This document shows positions 45,943 to 57,382 of a stretch of 64,000 bases of DNA, piece after piece. A program made the position numbers and the translations under genes. A model generated the notes under the pieces. It was not told where the DNA came from, did no database searches, and saw only the letters and a list, made by a program, of their open reading frames with translations. The stretch's first letter is position 1. Every line of letters begins with the position of its first letter. The stretch lies in NCBI RefSeq assembly GCF_029433855.1, contig NZ_JAROAU010000003.1:62001-126000 (forward strand), in the 5' to 3' direction. The DNA comes from Candidatus Kosakonia sp. 282A-S69 (GTDB taxonomy: Bacteria; Pseudomonadota; Gammaproteobacteria; Enterobacterales; Enterobacteriaceae).

Positions 45943-48657
45943 ATGACAGATGTAACCGTAAAAACGCTGGCCGCTGAGATTCAAACCTCTGTGGACCGCC
46001 TGGTACAGCAATTTGCTGATGCAGGGATCCGCAAGTCTGCTGATGATTCAGTGACAGCGCAGGAAAAACAGACGCTGTTAGCGCATCTGAACCGTGAACA
46101 CGGTTCTGCGCCTGATAAGCTGACGTTGCAGCGCAAAACGCGCAGCACATTAAATATTCAGGGCACCGGTGGGAAAAGTAAGTCGGTGCAGATCGAAGTC
46201 CGTAAAAAGCGCACCTTTGTAAAACGCGATCCACAAGAGGCTGAACGTCTCGCTGCGGAAGAAGAGGCGATGCGTGAAGCGGAGGAGAAGGCCCGTCGTG
46301 AAGCAGAGGAAGCCGCTGAGCGAGAAGCCGAGGAAAAAGCCAAGCGTGAAGCCGAAGTGCGTCTGAAACGTGAAGCTGAAGAAAAAGCTAAACGCGAAAA
46401 TGCCGAAAGCACGAAACGCGAAGCTGCGGAAAATAGCAAAGTGAGCAACCATCAAACTGACGAAGTGACCAGGGCAGCCCAGACGGAAAAAGCCCGTCGT
46501 GAATCCGAAGCGCAGGAACTCAAGCGTAAAGCGGAAGAAGAGGCTCGTCGTAAACTGGAAGAAAATGCACGTCGCGTAGCGGAAGAAGCCCGTCGAATGG
46601 CAGAACAGAACGAAGCAACCTGGACGGCAACGCCAGGCGAAGAAGAAGAGACGACCGGCGATTATCACGTCACCACCTCCCAGCATGCACGTCAGGCGGA
46701 AGATGATAACGATCGTGAAGTCGAAGGTGGCCGTGGTCGTACGCGTACCGCTAAAGCGCCGCGTCCGAAGAAAGGCAACAAGCATGCTGAAAGCAAAGCT
46801 GACCGTGAAGAAGCGCGCGCCGCGATTCGCGGTGGTAAAGGCGGCCGTCAGCGTAAAGGCTCTGCACTGCAGCAGGGCTTCAATAAACCGGCACAGGCCG
46901 TTAACCGTGACGTTGTGATCGGTGAAACCCTGACCGTCGGCGAGCTGGCAAATAAAATGGCAGTTAAAGGCTCTCAGGTCATCAAAGCGATGATGAAACT
47001 GGGCGCGATGGCAACCATCAACCAGGTCATTGACCAGGAAACCGCGCAACTGGTTGCGGAAGAGATGGGTCACAAAGTTATCCTGCGTCGTGAAAACGAG
47101 CTGGAAGAAGCGGTAATGAGCGACCGTGACACAGGTGCTGCGGCTGAACCGCGCGCGCCGGTGGTGACCATCATGGGTCACGTTGACCACGGTAAAACCT
47201 CGCTGCTGGACTATATTCGTTCAACGAAAGTGGCCTCCGGTGAAGCGGGCGGCATTACCCAGCACATCGGTGCTTACCACGTTGAAACCGACAACGGTAT
47301 GATCACCTTCCTGGATACCCCAGGCCACGCCGCGTTTACCGCAATGCGTGCCCGCGGTGCTCAGGCAACGGATATCGTTGTTCTGGTTGTCGCAGCAGAC
47401 GATGGCGTAATGCCACAGACTATCGAAGCTATTCAGCACGCGAAAGCGGCGAAAGTGCCGGTTGTTGTTGCGGTAAACAAAATCGATAAGCCGGAAGCCG
47501 ATCCGGATCGCGTTAAAAACGAACTCTCTCAGTACGGGATCATTCCGGAAGAGTGGGGCGGCGAAAGCCAGTTCGTTCACGTGTCCGCGAAAGCCGGTAC
47601 CGGTATCGACGACCTGCTGGATGCTATTCTGCTGCAGGCCGAAGTTCTGGAACTGCACGCTGTCCGTAAAGGCATGGCGAGCGGTGTCGTTATCGAATCC
47701 TTCCTGGATAAAGGTCGTGGTCCGGTAGCTTCTGTACTTGTGCGTGAAGGTACGCTGCATAAAGGCGACATCGTTCTGTGCGGCTTCGAGTATGGCCGTG
47801 TGCGTGCGATGCGTGACGAGCTGGGTCGCGAAGTGACTGAAGCGGGTCCGTCCATTCCGGTGGAAATCCTTGGTCTCTCCGGCGTTCCGGCGGCGGGTGA
47901 CGAAGCCACCGTGGTACGTGACGAGAAGAAAGCGCGTGAAGTTGCGCTCTATCGTCAGGGCAAATTCCGCGAAGTTAAGCTGGCTCGCCAGCAGAAATCT
48001 AAGCTGGAAAACATGTTTGCCAACATGACCGAAGGCGAAGTGCACGAAGTGAACATCGTGCTGAAAGCTGACGTTCAGGGCTCCGTGGAAGCTATCTCCG
48101 ACTCGCTGCTGAAACTCTCTACTGAAGAAGTGAAAGTGAAGATTGTCGGCTCCGGCGTAGGTGGTATCACTGAAACCGACGCCACGCTTGCAGCTGCGTC
48201 CAATGCTATCCTGGTTGGCTTCAACGTTCGTGCTGATGCCTCTGCGCGCCGCGTGATCGAAGCGGAAGGTCTGGATCTGCGTTACTACTCCGTCATCTAT
48301 AACCTGATCGACGAAGTGAAAGCGGCGATGAGCGGTATGCTCTCACCTGAGCTGAAACAGCAGATCATCGGTCTGGCTGAAGTGCGTGATGTGTTCAAAT
48401 CGCCGAAATTCGGCGCGATTGCCGGCTGTATGGTTACTGAAGGCGTCGTCAAACGTCACAACCCGATCCGCGTCCTGCGTGACAACGTGGTTATCTATGA
48501 AGGTGAGCTGGAATCCCTGCGCCGCTTCAAAGATGACGTTAACGAAGTCCGTAACGGCATGGAGTGTGGTATCGGCGTTAAGAACTACAATGACGTACGT
48601 ACCGGCGATATGATCGAAGTATTCGAAATTATCGAAATTAAGCGCTCTATCGAATAA
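45943..48657 (+). CDS. infB: Translation initiation factor IF-2
   Basis: The 904-residue product brings fMet-tRNA to the ribosome. The N-terminus has a small IF2-N domain, then a long charged segment of E/A/R/K repeats (about residues 98-220), a second IF2-N domain (about 320-375), and the GTPase domain with GHVDHGKT at 412-419, DTPGHAA and NKIDK. It is 14 residues longer than E. coli, in the charged region. GTG at codon 167 (46441) matches the E. coli internal start for IF2-2. The second internal start, AUG in E. coli, is GTG at 46465 here. Confidence 0.97.
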   Translation: MTDVTVKTLAAEIQTSVDRLVQQFADAGIRKSADDSVTAQEKQTLLAHLNREHGSAPDKLTLQRKTRSTLNIQGTGGKSKSVQIEVRKKRTFVKRDPQEAERLAAEEEAMREAEEKARREAEEAAEREAEEKAKREAEVRLKREAEEKAKRENAESTKREAAENSKVSNHQTDEVTRAAQTEKARRESEAQELKRKAEEEARRKLEENARRVAEEARRMAEQNEATWTATPGEEEETTGDYHVTTSQHARQAEDDNDREVEGGRGRTRTAKAPRPKKGNKHAESKADREEARAAIRGGKGGRQRKGSALQQGFNKPAQAVNRDVVIGETLTVGELANKMAVKGSQVIKAMMKLGAMATINQVIDQETAQLVAEEMGHKVILRRENELEEAVMSDRDTGAAAEPRAPVVTIMGHVDHGKTSLLDYIRSTKVASGEAGGITQHIGAYHVETDNGMITFLDTPGHAAFTAMRARGAQATDIVVLVVAADDGVMPQTIEAIQHAKAAKVPVVVAVNKIDKPEADPDRVKNELSQYGIIPEEWGGESQFVHVSAKAGTGIDDLLDAILLQAEVLELHAVRKGMASGVVIESFLDKGRGPVASVLVREGTLHKGDIVLCGFEYGRVRAMRDELGREVTEAGPSIPVEILGLSGVPAAGDEATVVRDEKKAREVALYRQGKFREVKLARQQKSKLENMFANMTEGEVHEVNIVLKADVQGSVEAISDSLLKLSTEEVKVKIVGSGVGGITETDATLAAASNAILVGFNVRADASARRVIEAEGLDLRYYSVIYNLIDEVKAAMSGMLSPELKQQIIGLAEVRDVFKSPKFGAIAGCMVTEGVVKRHNPIRVLRDNVVIYEGELESLRRFKDDVNEVRNGMECGIGVKNYNDVRTGDMIEVFEIIEIKRSIE

Positions 48658-48675
48658 TCGACGCATTAGCGCAAC

Positions 48676-48703
48676 GTAGGCCGGGAGCGAAGCGCCACCC
48701 GGC
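48676..48703 (+). repeat. REP-like element between infB and rbfA
   Basis: GTAGGCCGGGAGCGAAGCG runs into CCACCCGGC: an imperfect GCCGGG/CCCGGC stem typical of enterobacterial REP (PU) elements. It may protect upstream mRNA from 3' decay. Confidence 0.75.
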
Positions 48704-48714
48704 AAGAGATATCT

Positions 48715-48736
48715 AAAGGGGCTGCGGCCCCTTTTT
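48715..48736 (+). terminator. Terminator-like hairpin between infB and rbfA
   Basis: AAAGGGGC and GCCCCTTTTT form a stem with a short loop and five T's. The downstream genes rbfA and truB are probably reached by read-through, as in E. coli. Confidence 0.8.
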
Positions 48737-48752
48737 AGTCTGGAGAAGTAAT

Positions 48753-49154
48753 ATGGCGAAAGAATTTGGTCGCCCGCAGCGCGTCGCTCAGGAGTTGCAA
48801 AAAGAGATTGCGACTATTCTGCAGCGTGAAATCAAAGATCCGCGCCTGGGCATGATGACCACCGTATCCGGTGTCGAAGTCTCCCGCGATCTGGCGTATG
48901 CCAAAGTGTTCGTAACTTTCCTGAATGACAAAGACGAAGAGTCGGTAAAAGCGGGCATTAAAGCTCTGCATGACGCTTCCGGTTTTATCCGTTCCCTGCT
49001 GGGGAAAGCGATGCGTCTGCGTATCGTGCCGGAACTGACATTCTTCTACGACAACTCGCTAGTTGAAGGGATGCGCATGTCCAACCTGGTCACCAGCGTG
49101 GTGAAGCACGATGACGAACGTCGTGTGAACCCGGACGACAGCAAGGAGGACTAA
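48753..49154 (+). CDS. rbfA: RbfA, ribosome-binding factor A
   Basis: The 133-residue product is a KH-like protein that binds 16S rRNA near its 5' helix during late 30S maturation and is needed for growth in the cold. The AxG-type kink and the sequence [26 protein letters not shown] are family-typical. A TCTGGAGAAG site precedes the ATG. The final base of its TAA is the first base of the truB ATG, so translation is coupled. Confidence 0.97.
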   Translation: MAKEFGRPQRVAQELQKEIATILQREIKDPRLGMMTTVSGVEVSRDLAYAKVFVTFLNDKDEESVKAGIKALHDASGFIRSLLGKAMRLRIVPELTFFYDNSLVEGMRMSNLVTSVVKHDDERRVNPDDSKED

Positions 49155-50101
49155 TGAGTCGTCCTCGTCGTCGCGGCCGCGACGTGCATGGCGTACTGCT
49201 GCTGGATAAGCAGCAGGGCGCATCAAGTAACGATGTCCTGCAGAAAGTTAAGCGCCTTTATAACGCCAACCGTGCGGGCCACACCGGCGCGCTGGATCCG
49301 CTGGCAACCGGCATGCTGCCGATTTGCCTCGGTGAAGCGACGAAATTTTCCCAGTATCTGCTCGATTCCGATAAGCGTTACCGGGTGATTGCCCGCCTGG
49401 GCCAGCGCACCGACACGTCGGATGCGGATGGTCAGGTGGTTGAAGAACGCCCGGTGACCTTTACAGCCGCAGAGCTGGCGAGCGCACTGGAGAGTTTCCG
49501 CGGTAACACGCAGCAAATCCCTTCGATGTACTCGGCTCTGAAGTATCAGGGCAAGAAGCTTTATGAATATGCGCGGCAGGGCATTGAAGTGCCGCGTGAA
49601 GCACGTCCCATCACCGTGTATGAACTGCTGTTTATCCGTCATGAAGGGGATGAGCTGGAACTGGAAATCCACTGCTCAAAAGGGACCTACATTCGCACCA
49701 TCATTGACGATCTGGGCGAGAAGCTGGGCTGCGGCGCGCATGTCATCTATTTGCGTCGTCTGGCGGTCAGCCGCTATCCGATTGAGCGGATGGTAACCCT
49801 TGAGCAGTTGCATGCCCTGGTGCAGCAGGCCGAGCAGCAGGACGTTCCCGCGGCAGCGCTGCTTGATCCGCTGTTGATGCCGATGGATAGCCCGGCGTCC
49901 GATTTCCCTGTGGTAAACATCCCCACCGTGGTTGCCGCCTATTTCAAAAATGGCCAACCGGTGCGCGCTTCCACAACGCCGGGTGAAGGGCTGGTTCGCG
50001 TGACGGAAGGCGAAGAGGGCAAGTTTATCGGCATGGGTGAAATGGATGATGAGGGGCGAGTTGCGCCGCGTCGTCTGGTTGTTGAGTATCCTGCTGACTG
50101 A
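49154..50101 (+). CDS. truB: TruB, tRNA pseudouridine-55 synthase
   Basis: The 315-residue product forms pseudouridine 55 in the T loop of tRNAs and also acts as a tRNA-folding chaperone. The catalytic Asp48 lies in [13 protein letters not shown]. The [17 protein letters not shown] stretch and the C-terminal PUA domain (about 250-310) are present. GGAGGACTA overlapping the rbfA end is the ribosome-binding site. It is one residue longer than E. coli. Confidence 0.97.
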   Translation: MSRPRRRGRDVHGVLLLDKQQGASSNDVLQKVKRLYNANRAGHTGALDPLATGMLPICLGEATKFSQYLLDSDKRYRVIARLGQRTDTSDADGQVVEERPVTFTAAELASALESFRGNTQQIPSMYSALKYQGKKLYEYARQGIEVPREARPITVYELLFIRHEGDELELEIHCSKGTYIRTIIDDLGEKLGCGAHVIYLRRLAVSRYPIERMVTLEQLHALVQQAEQQDVPAAALLDPLLMPMDSPASDFPVVNIPTVVAAYFKNGQPVRASTTPGEGLVRVTEGEEGKFIGMGEMDDEGRVAPRRLVVEYPAD

Positions 50102-50111
50102 CGGGCTTACC

Positions 50112-50140
50112 TTGCGGGAATGCCCGACTACGAGTAGAAT
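50112..50140 (+). promoter_or_regulatory. rpsO promoter
   Basis: TTGCGG (50112-50117) and TAGAAT (50135-50140) are 17 bp apart, directly after the truB stop. They match the arrangement of the E. coli rpsO P1 promoter. Confidence 0.75.
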
Positions 50141-50148
50141 ATTGCCGC

Positions 50149-50516
<368 letters not shown>

Positions 50517-50531
50517 GTCTGGCGAGTTTCA

Positions 50532-50558
50532 AGAAGGGGCCTTTACGGCCCCTTTTTT
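50532..50558 (+). terminator. Intrinsic terminator after rpsO
   Basis: AGAAGGGGCC and GGCCCCTTTTTT form a strong stem with a short loop. In E. coli the equivalent t1 terminator is partly read through to pnp and is a target of polyadenylation-dependent decay. Confidence 0.92.
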
Positions 50559-50611
50559 CAACCAGGCGGCAGCAATTGGCAGTAAACTGATGTATTGTTG
50601 CCAGGTATGAT

Positions 50612-50699
50612 CTTCATTGCAGAGGTTCGCGCGGCTAATGAGAGGCTTTATCCGTAATGGGCGGGTTAAGGTTGTCATTAGTCGCGAGGATGCAAGAAG
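50612..50699 (+). promoter_or_regulatory. pnp leader stem-loop (RNase III processing site)
   Basis: CTTCATTGCA (50612) pairs with TGCAAGAAG (50691), and further in CGCG and CTAATGA pair with CGCG and TCATTAG. Together they give a long interrupted double strand in the pnp leader. In E. coli, RNase III cleaves such a stem and PNPase then removes the fragment, lowering its own mRNA stability. A second hairpin (CAGCAC/GTGCTG at 50715-50735) follows. Confidence 0.75.
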
Positions 50700-50760
50700 G
50701 TCCGGTTTAATTATCAGCACGCCCTGGGTGTGCTGATGTTCATTAAGAAAGGATAGAATT

Positions 50761-52896
50761 TTGCTGAATCCGATCATTCGTAAATTCCAATATGGTCAAC
50801 ACACCGTCACGCTGGAAACCGGCATGATGGCCCGTCAGGCAACCGCTGCCGTGATGGTAAGCATGGACGACACTGCGGTGTTCGTTACCGTTGTTGGCCA
50901 GAAAAAAGCGAAACCAGGTCAGGACTTTTTCCCGCTGACCGTTAACTACCAGGAGCGTACCTACGCTGCCGGTAAAATCCCGGGTGGCTTCTTCCGTCGT
51001 GAAGGCCGTCCGAGCGAAGGCGAAACCCTGATCGCGCGTCTGATTGACCGTCCGGTTCGCCCGCTGTTCCCGGAAGGTTTCGTTAACGAAGTACAGGTTA
51101 TCGCGACCGTGGTCTCCGTTAACCCGCAGGTTAACCCGGATATCGTGGCGATGATTGGCGCTTCTGCTGCACTCTCTCTGTCTGGTATTCCGTTCAACGG
51201 CCCGATCGGCGCCGCGCGCGTTGGTTACATCAACGACCAGTATGTGCTGAACCCGACTCAGGAAGAGCTGAAATCCAGCAAGCTTGATCTGGTTGTTGCC
51301 GGTACCGAAGCGGCCGTGCTGATGGTTGAATCTGAAGCTGAACTGCTGAGCGAAGATCAGATGCTGGGCGCGGTAGTTTACGGCCACGAGCAGCAGCAGA
51401 TTGTTATTCAGAACATCAACGATCTGGTGAAAGAAGCCGGTAAACCGCGCTGGGACTGGCAGCCAGAAGCGGTCAACGAAGTGCTGAATGCACGCGTTGC
51501 AGCGCTGGCAGAGTCTCGTCTGAGCGATGCTTACCGCATCACCGACAAACAGGAGCGTTACGCTCAGGTTGACGTGATCAAATCTGAAACCATCGCGACG
51601 CTGGTGGCAGAAGATGAGACCCTGGACGCTAACGAGCTGGGCGAAATCCTGCACGCTATCGAGAAAAACGTTGTTCGTAGCCGCGTACTGGCAGGCGAAC
51701 CGCGTATCGATGGTCGCGAAAAAGATATGATTCGTGGTCTGGACGTTCGTACCGGCGTTCTGCCGCGTACTCACGGCTCCGCACTCTTCACCCGTGGCGA
51801 AACGCAGGCGCTGGTTACCGCAACCCTGGGTACCGCACGTGACGCGCAGAACATCGACGAACTGATGGGCGAGCGCACTGACAGCTTCCTGTTCCACTAC
51901 AACTTCCCTCCGTACTCTGTAGGGGAGACCGGTATGGTCGGTTCACCGAAGCGTCGTGAAATTGGTCACGGTCGTCTGGCGAAACGCGGCGTGCTGGCTG
52001 TTATGCCGGAAGCTGATAAATTCCCGTACACCGTGCGTGTGGTTTCTGAAATCACCGAATCCAACGGTTCCTCTTCCATGGCTTCCGTGTGCGGCGCATC
52101 GCTGGCACTGATGGATGCAGGCGTACCGGTAAAAGCCGCTGTCGCAGGTATCGCAATGGGCCTCGTGAAAGAGGGCGACAACTTTGTGGTTCTGTCTGAC
52201 ATCCTGGGCGATGAAGATCACCTGGGCGACATGGACTTTAAAGTAGCCGGTTCCCGCGACGGTATCTCTGCGCTGCAGATGGATATCAAAATCGAAGGCA
52301 TCACCAAAGAGATCATGCAGGTTGCGCTGAACCAGGCGAAAGGCGCCCGTCTGCATATCCTGGGCGTGATGGAGCAGGCGATTAACGCGCCGCGCGGCGA
52401 TATCTCTGAATTCGCACCGCGTATCCATACCATCAAGATCAACCCGGACAAGATCAAAGACGTTATCGGTAAAGGCGGCTCCGTTATCCGTGCGCTGACC
52501 GAAGAGACCGGCACCACCATCGAAATCGAAGATGACGGTACCGTGAAAATCGCGGCAACCGACGGCGACAAAGCGAAATTCGCGATTCGTCGTATCGAAG
52601 AGATCACTGCTGAGATCGAAGTGGGCCGTATCTACAACGGTAAAGTCACCCGTATCGTCGACTTTGGTGCGTTTGTTGCCATTGGTGGCGGTAAAGAGGG
52701 TCTGGTGCACATTTCTCAGATCGCCGATAAGCGTGTAGAGAAAGTGACCGACTACCTGCAGATGGGTCAGGAAGTACCGGTGAAAGTTCTGGAAGTTGAC
52801 CGCCAGGGCCGTATTCGTCTAAGCATTAAAGAAGCAACTGAACAAACTCAGCCTGCTGAAGCGTCAGAAGCGCCGCAAGCAGAACTGGGCGAGTAA
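50761..52896 (+). CDS. pnp: Polynucleotide phosphorylase (PNPase)
   Basis: The 711-residue product equals E. coli PNPase. It starts at TTG ([15 protein letters not shown]), as in E. coli, after AAGAAAGGA. Two RNase PH domains (about 1-215 and 311-545) flank a helical region. The catalytic aspartates correspond to Asp486 and Asp492 in [21 protein letters not shown] (about 553-612, [16 protein letters not shown]) and S1 (about 622-690) domains bind RNA. It degrades mRNA 3' to 5' and joins the degradosome through RNase E. The C-terminal acidic tail differs from E. coli. Confidence 0.98.
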   Translation: MLNPIIRKFQYGQHTVTLETGMMARQATAAVMVSMDDTAVFVTVVGQKKAKPGQDFFPLTVNYQERTYAAGKIPGGFFRREGRPSEGETLIARLIDRPVRPLFPEGFVNEVQVIATVVSVNPQVNPDIVAMIGASAALSLSGIPFNGPIGAARVGYINDQYVLNPTQEELKSSKLDLVVAGTEAAVLMVESEAELLSEDQMLGAVVYGHEQQQIVIQNINDLVKEAGKPRWDWQPEAVNEVLNARVAALAESRLSDAYRITDKQERYAQVDVIKSETIATLVAEDETLDANELGEILHAIEKNVVRSRVLAGEPRIDGREKDMIRGLDVRTGVLPRTHGSALFTRGETQALVTATLGTARDAQNIDELMGERTDSFLFHYNFPPYSVGETGMVGSPKRREIGHGRLAKRGVLAVMPEADKFPYTVRVVSEITESNGSSSMASVCGASLALMDAGVPVKAAVAGIAMGLVKEGDNFVVLSDILGDEDHLGDMDFKVAGSRDGISALQMDIKIEGITKEIMQVALNQAKGARLHILGVMEQAINAPRGDISEFAPRIHTIKINPDKIKDVIGKGGSVIRALTEETGTTIEIEDDGTVKIAATDGDKAKFAIRRIEEITAEIEVGRIYNGKVTRIVDFGAFVAIGGGKEGLVHISQIADKRVEKVTDYLQMGQEVPVKVLEVDRQGRIRLSIKEATEQTQPAEASEAPQAELGE

Positions 52897-52908
52897 GGTT
52901 TGCCTTTT

Positions 52909-52935
52909 GCCCTCCGCGCAGGCGGAGGGCTTATT
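52909..52935 (+). terminator. Hairpin between pnp and nlpI
   Basis: GCCCTCCGC and GCGGAGGGC form a strong stem, but the downstream TTATTCT is a poor T-run. It may attenuate rather than stop transcription into nlpI. Confidence 0.65.
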
Positions 52936-53006
52936 CTCAGGCAGGACGCCATGTTTGCAGCCGGGGGACAGGACGTTCATCCATTTGTTGTCTTCGGGAG
53001 TAGGAA

Positions 53007-53891
53007 ATGAAGCCTTTTTTGCGCTGGTGTTTCGTTGCGACAGCTCTAACGCTGGCAGGATGCAGCAACTCTGCCTGGCGTAAGAGCGAAGTCCTCGCGG
53101 TGCCATTGCAACCGACTTTGCAGCAAGAAGTGATTCTGGCACGCATGGAACAAATTCTTGCCAGTCGGGCTTTATCCGATGACGAACGCGCGCAGCTTTT
53201 ATATGAGCGCGGAGTGTTGTATGATAGTCTTGGTTTGAGAGCGTTGGCGCGGAATGATTTTTCACAAGCGCTGGCAATTCGACCCGATATGCCTGAAGTA
53301 TTCAATTATTTAGGCATTTACTTAACGCAGGCAGGCAATTTTGATGCTGCCTATGAAGCGTTTGATTCTGTACTTGAGCTTGATCCAACTTACAACTACG
53401 CGCACTTAAACCGCGGTATCGCTCTGCACTACGGCGGCCGTGATAAGTTAGCGCAAGATGATCTGCTGGCGTTTTATCAAGACGATCCTAATGATCCTTT
53501 CCGTAGCCTGTGGCTTTACATCGTTGAGCGGAAGCTCGATGAGAACAAGGCGAAAGAAGCACTGAAGCAGCGCTTCGAAAAATCGGACAAGGAGCAATGG
53601 GGATGGAATATTGTCGAGTTCTACCTCGGTGACATTAGCGAAACTGCGCTGATGGATCGCCTGAAGGCGGACGCAACGGATAACACCTCGCTCGCTGAGC
53701 ATCTCAGTGAAACCAACTTCTATTTAGGTAAGTACTACCTAAGTCTGGGGGATAAGGACAGCGCTACGGCACTGTTCAAATTAGCGGTTGCTAACAACGT
53801 CCACAACTTCGTTGAGCACCGTTATGCATTGTTGGAATTATCGCTCTTGGGCCAGGAGCAAGACGACCTGGCAGAATCGGACCAGCAATAG
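53007..53891 (+). CDS. nlpI: NlpI, TPR lipoprotein of the outer membrane
   Basis: The 294-residue product has a lipoprotein signal with the lipobox LAGC, modified at Cys19, followed by Ser-Asn, which predicts the outer membrane. The mature part carries tetratricopeptide-like helices ([24 protein letters not shown] and [24 protein letters not shown] are two clear repeats). NlpI is an adaptor that delivers MepS to Prc protease and scaffolds peptidoglycan hydrolases. GGGAGTAGGAA precedes the ATG. It lies 110 bp after pnp. Confidence 0.97.
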   Translation: MKPFLRWCFVATALTLAGCSNSAWRKSEVLAVPLQPTLQQEVILARMEQILASRALSDDERAQLLYERGVLYDSLGLRALARNDFSQALAIRPDMPEVFNYLGIYLTQAGNFDAAYEAFDSVLELDPTYNYAHLNRGIALHYGGRDKLAQDDLLAFYQDDPNDPFRSLWLYIVERKLDENKAKEALKQRFEKSDKEQWGWNIVEFYLGDISETALMDRLKADATDNTSLAEHLSETNFYLGKYYLSLGDKDSATALFKLAVANNVHNFVEHRYALLELSLLGQEQDDLAESDQQ

Positions 53892-54000
53892 CTGACGACA
53901 TAAACATCAGCCCGTAATCTTTTTTGATTGCCATCACCTTAACTGGTGAGGGCGTTGTTGTTCGTCAATACACCTACTTTGAGCCGGTTCACACTTTTCA

Positions 54001-54081
54001 ATGAAAATTGCCAAATATTTTCACGATGAGTTATGTAGACTGGCCGCCAATGACATAGAGGCACTTGTACTACATGGCTGA
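54001..54081 (+). CDS. yrbN: YrbN, 26-residue protein overlapping the deaD start
   Basis: A 26-codon frame begins ATGAAAATTGCC and encodes [20 protein letters not shown] plus ALVLHG. As I remember the E. coli YrbN peptide, it differs at only a few residues, which supports real translation. Its stop codon lies 8 bases inside deaD, in another frame, so ribosomes ending yrbN could restart at the deaD ATG. Function is unknown. A likely role is translational coupling to the cold-inducible helicase gene. I see no strong ribosome-binding site before it. Confidence 0.85.
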   Translation: MKIAKYFHDELCRLAANDIEALVLHG

Positions 54082-55966
54082 ATTCGAAACCACTTTTGCA
54101 GATCTGGGCCTGAAGGCTCCTATCCTTGAAGCCCTTAACGATCTCGGTTACGAAAAACCATCTCCGATCCAGGCGGAGTGCATTCCGCACCTGCTGAGCG
54201 GTCGTGACGTGCTGGGCATGGCCCAGACTGGTAGCGGGAAAACCGCAGCGTTTTCTCTTCCGCTGCTTAATAACATCGATCCGGACCTGCGTGCGCCGCA
54301 GATCCTTGTGCTTGCTCCAACCCGCGAACTGGCGGTTCAGGTAGCTGAAGCGATGACCGATTTCTCTAAACACATGCATGGCGTAAACGTGGTTGCTCTG
54401 TACGGCGGCCAGCGTTATGACGTGCAATTACGCGCCCTGCGTCAGGGTCCGCAGATCGTTGTCGGTACGCCGGGACGCCTGCTGGATCACCTGAAACGCG
54501 GCACTCTTGATCTCTCTAAACTGAGCGGTCTGGTGCTGGATGAAGCCGACGAAATGCTGCGCATGGGCTTCATCGAAGACGTAGAAACTATCATGGCGCA
54601 GATCCCGGAAGGTCATCAGACCGCTCTGTTCTCCGCCACCATGCCGGAAGCGATTCGCCGCATCACCCGCCGCTTTATGAAAGAGCCGCAGGAAGTGCGC
54701 ATCCAGTCCAGCGTGACAACCCGCCCGGACATCAGCCAGAGCTACTGGTCTGTCTACGGCATGCGTAAAAACGAAGCGCTGGTTCGCTTCCTTGAAGCAG
54801 AAGATTTTGATGCTGCGATCATCTTCGTGCGCACCAAAAACGCGACCCTGGAAGTGGCTGAAGCGCTGGAGCGCAACGGTTACAACAGCGCCGCGCTGAA
54901 CGGTGACATGAATCAGGCTCTGCGTGAGCAGACTCTGGAACGTCTGAAAGATGGTCGTCTGGACATCCTGATTGCAACCGACGTTGCGGCCCGTGGCCTG
55001 GACGTTGAGCGCATCAGCCTGGTTGTTAACTACGACATCCCGATGGACTCTGAGTCTTACGTTCACCGTATCGGCCGTACCGGTCGTGCGGGTCGTGCGG
55101 GTCGCGCGCTGCTGTTCGTTGAGAACCGCGAACGTCGTCTGCTGCGCAACATCGAACGTACGATGAAGCTGACCATTCCGGAAGTAGAGCTGCCGAACGC
55201 AGAGCTGCTGGGCAAACGCCGTCTGGAAAAATTCGCCGCGAAAGTACAGCAGCAGCTGGAAAGCAGCGATCTGGATCAGTACCGCGCGCTGCTGGCGAAA
55301 ATCCAGCCCGCTTCTGAAGACGAGATGGATATTGAAACGCTGGCTGCCGCACTGCTGAAAATGGCACAGGGCGAACGTCCGCTGATCCTGCCGCCGGATG
55401 CACCGATGCGTCCTAAGCGTGAGTTCCGCGAGCGTGATGATCGTTTCGAACGCCGTGGCGATCGCAATGACCGTGGTCCGCGTAGCGATCGTGGCGGTGA
55501 GGACCGTCCGCGTCGTGAGCGTCGCGATGTTGGCGATATGGAGCTGTACCGTATTGAAGTGGGCCGTGATGACGGTGTTGAAGTTCGTCATATCGTTGGC
55601 GCAATCGCGAACGAAGGCGACATCAGCAGCCGCTACATCGGTAACATCAAACTGTTCGGTTCTCACTCCACTATCGAGCTGCCGAAAGGCATGCCGGGCG
55701 AGGTTCTTCAGCACTTTACCCGCACGCGTATTCTCAACAAACCGATGAATATGCAGCTGCTGGGTGATGCGCAGCCGCGTGAGCGTAGCGAACGTCGTCC
55801 TGGCGGCGAGCGTCGTAGCTTTGGCGGCGGTGAGCGTCGTGAAGGCGGTCGCGGTCCGCGTCGTGACGGTTCAGCACCGGCTGGTGCAGGCCGTTTCAGC
55901 GGTGAGCGTCGTGAAAATCGTGGCCCGCGTCGCGAAGAAGGTACTAGCCGTCGTCGTGACGCGTAA
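54074..55966 (+). CDS. deaD: DeaD/CsdA, cold-shock DEAD-box RNA helicase
   Basis: The 630-residue helicase has the Q motif, Walker A AQTGSGKT (residues 50-57), PTREL, DEAD at 156-159, SAT and the [11 protein letters not shown] motif. An RNA-binding DbpA-like domain (about 475-555) follows. The C-terminus is very basic, rich in Arg-Gly and Glu-Arg-Arg repeats. DeaD unwinds RNA in the cold, assists 50S assembly and joins the cold-shock degradosome. I chose [12 protein letters not shown], as in E. coli; the ATG overlaps yrbN. The C-terminal repeats differ in number from E. coli. Confidence 0.97.
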   Translation: MAEFETTFADLGLKAPILEALNDLGYEKPSPIQAECIPHLLSGRDVLGMAQTGSGKTAAFSLPLLNNIDPDLRAPQILVLAPTRELAVQVAEAMTDFSKHMHGVNVVALYGGQRYDVQLRALRQGPQIVVGTPGRLLDHLKRGTLDLSKLSGLVLDEADEMLRMGFIEDVETIMAQIPEGHQTALFSATMPEAIRRITRRFMKEPQEVRIQSSVTTRPDISQSYWSVYGMRKNEALVRFLEAEDFDAAIIFVRTKNATLEVAEALERNGYNSAALNGDMNQALREQTLERLKDGRLDILIATDVAARGLDVERISLVVNYDIPMDSESYVHRIGRTGRAGRAGRALLFVENRERRLLRNIERTMKLTIPEVELPNAELLGKRRLEKFAAKVQQQLESSDLDQYRALLAKIQPASEDEMDIETLAAALLKMAQGERPLILPPDAPMRPKREFRERDDRFERRGDRNDRGPRSDRGGEDRPRRERRDVGDMELYRIEVGRDDGVEVRHIVGAIANEGDISSRYIGNIKLFGSHSTIELPKGMPGEVLQHFTRTRILNKPMNMQLLGDAQPRERSERRPGGERRSFGGGERREGGRGPRRDGSAPAGAGRFSGERRENRGPRREEGTSRRRDA

Positions 55967-55998
55967 ACCTTACGCTTAAAACGTAAAGTAATAGATAC

Positions 55999-56029
55999 AG
56001 CCCCGATCGAAAAGATTGGGGCTTTTTTT
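55999..56029 (+). terminator. Intrinsic terminator after deaD
   Basis: AGCCCCGATC and GATTGGGGCT form a stem (one G-T pair) around GAAAA, followed by seven T's. Confidence 0.92.
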
Positions 56030-56037
56030 ATCCGCAA

Positions 56038-56060
56038 TGTACTCCTGTACTGGTACAATG
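56038..56060 (+). promoter_or_regulatory. Candidate mtr promoter/TrpR operator
   Basis: TGTACTCCTGTACTGGTACA overlaps the -10-like TACAAT (56054-56059). It closely resembles the TrpR operator in the E. coli mtr promoter as I remember it. I did not find a clear TyrR box. The -35 is weak. Confidence 0.6.
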
Positions 56061-56107
56061 CATCGGCTTCACTTTCGGCATAGTGCCACTACAGGAGAAC
56101 GTTTCAG

Positions 56108-57352
56108 ATGTCGACACTGACAACCACCCAGGCTTCCCCTTCGCTGTTCGGCGGAGTGGTGATTATCGGCGGCACAATTATTGGCGCAGGCATGTTTTCC
56201 CTGCCGGTGGTGATGTCTGGCGCGTGGTTCTTCTGGTCGCTTCTGGCACTGGTTTTTACCTGGTTCTGCATGCTGCACTCTGGCCTGATGATCCTCGAAG
56301 CCAACCTCAACTACCGCAGCGGCGCAAGCTTCGACACCATGACCAAAGATCTGCTGGGCAAGAGCTGGAACCTGATCAACGGCCTCTCTATCGCCTTTGT
56401 GCTCTATATCCTGACCTACGCCTACATCTCAGCGAGCGGCTCGATTCTGCACCACACTTTTGCTGAAATGTCGCTGGATGTGCCGCCGCGGCTGGCAGGG
56501 CTGGGGTTTGCGCTGTTGGTGGCGTTTATCGTCTGGCTCTCAACCCACGCGGTCAGCCGCATGACGGCGATTGTGCTGGGCGCTAAAGTGATCACCTTCT
56601 TCCTCACCTTCGGCAGCCTGCTCGGGCATGTGCAGCCGGCAACGCTGTTTAACGTCGCGCAGAGCGACGCCTCTTATACACCCTATCTGCTGATGACGTT
56701 GCCGTTCTGTCTCGCCTCTTTCGGCTACCACGGCAATGTGCCGAGCCTGATGAAGTATTACGGTAAAGATCCGCGCGTTATTACCCGCTGTCTGGTCTAC
56801 GGCACGCTGCTGGCGCTCGGGCTGTATGTGATTTGGTTACTGGTGACAATGGGGAATATTGCCCGGCCGGCGTTTATCGATATCGCGGCAAAGGGAGGCA
56901 ATATCGATGTGCTGGTGCAGGCGTTGAGCGGCGTGCTGAACAGCCGCAGCCTCGATCTGCTGCTGGTGATCTTCTCCAACTTTGCCGTCGCCAGCTCTTT
57001 CCTCGGCGTGACGCTGGGGCTGTTTGATTACCTGGCCGATCTCTTCAAATTCAATGATGCGCCGCTGGGGCGTTTCAAAACCGCGCTGCTGACATTTCTG
57101 CCGCCGATCATTGGGGGGCTGCTGTGGCCGAACGGCTTTTTATACGCCATTGGTTATGCGGGTTTAGCTGCCACCATCTGGGCGGCGATTGTGCCAGCGC
57201 TGCTGGCGAACGCTTCACGTAAACGCTTCGGTAGCCCGGCGTTTCGAGTCTGGGGCGGTAAACCGATGATTATTCTGATCCTGCTGTTTGGTGCAGGCAA
57301 TGCGGTGGTGCATCTGTTATCGAGCTTTAATCTGTTACCGGTCTATCACTAA
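56108..57352 (+). CDS. mtr: Mtr, high-affinity tryptophan permease
   Basis: The 414-residue membrane protein belongs to the hydroxy/aromatic amino acid permease family (about 11 membrane segments). It contains the first-helix motif [24 protein letters not shown] and the conserved [24 protein letters not shown] block. Mtr imports tryptophan with protons and also handles indole. Expression in E. coli is repressed by TrpR and activated by TyrR with aromatic amino acids. A CAGGAGAAC site precedes the ATG. A REP array follows. Confidence 0.96.
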   Translation: MSTLTTTQASPSLFGGVVIIGGTIIGAGMFSLPVVMSGAWFFWSLLALVFTWFCMLHSGLMILEANLNYRSGASFDTMTKDLLGKSWNLINGLSIAFVLYILTYAYISASGSILHHTFAEMSLDVPPRLAGLGFALLVAFIVWLSTHAVSRMTAIVLGAKVITFFLTFGSLLGHVQPATLFNVAQSDASYTPYLLMTLPFCLASFGYHGNVPSLMKYYGKDPRVITRCLVYGTLLALGLYVIWLLVTMGNIARPAFIDIAAKGGNIDVLVQALSGVLNSRSLDLLLVIFSNFAVASSFLGVTLGLFDYLADLFKFNDAPLGRFKTALLTFLPPIIGGLLWPNGFLYAIGYAGLAATIWAAIVPALLANASRKRFGSPAFRVWGGKPMIILILLFGAGNAVVHLLSSFNLLPVYH

Positions 57353-57360
57353 TCAAACCC

Positions 57361-57382
57361 GGCCTGCACGATTATGCAGGCC
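57361..57382 (+). terminator. Hairpin after mtr
   Basis: GGCCTGCA and TGCAGGCC form a perfect 8-bp stem with a 6-nt loop, just after mtr and leading into the REP array. No T-run follows. Confidence 0.6.

Noticed and set aside
54428..55714. A 428-codon open frame antisense to deaD, and similar long antisense frames over pnp and infB
   Set aside because: Threonine-, phenylalanine- and valine-rich low-complexity translations are typical of the complement of highly expressed genes. There is no ribosome-binding site or domain evidence.
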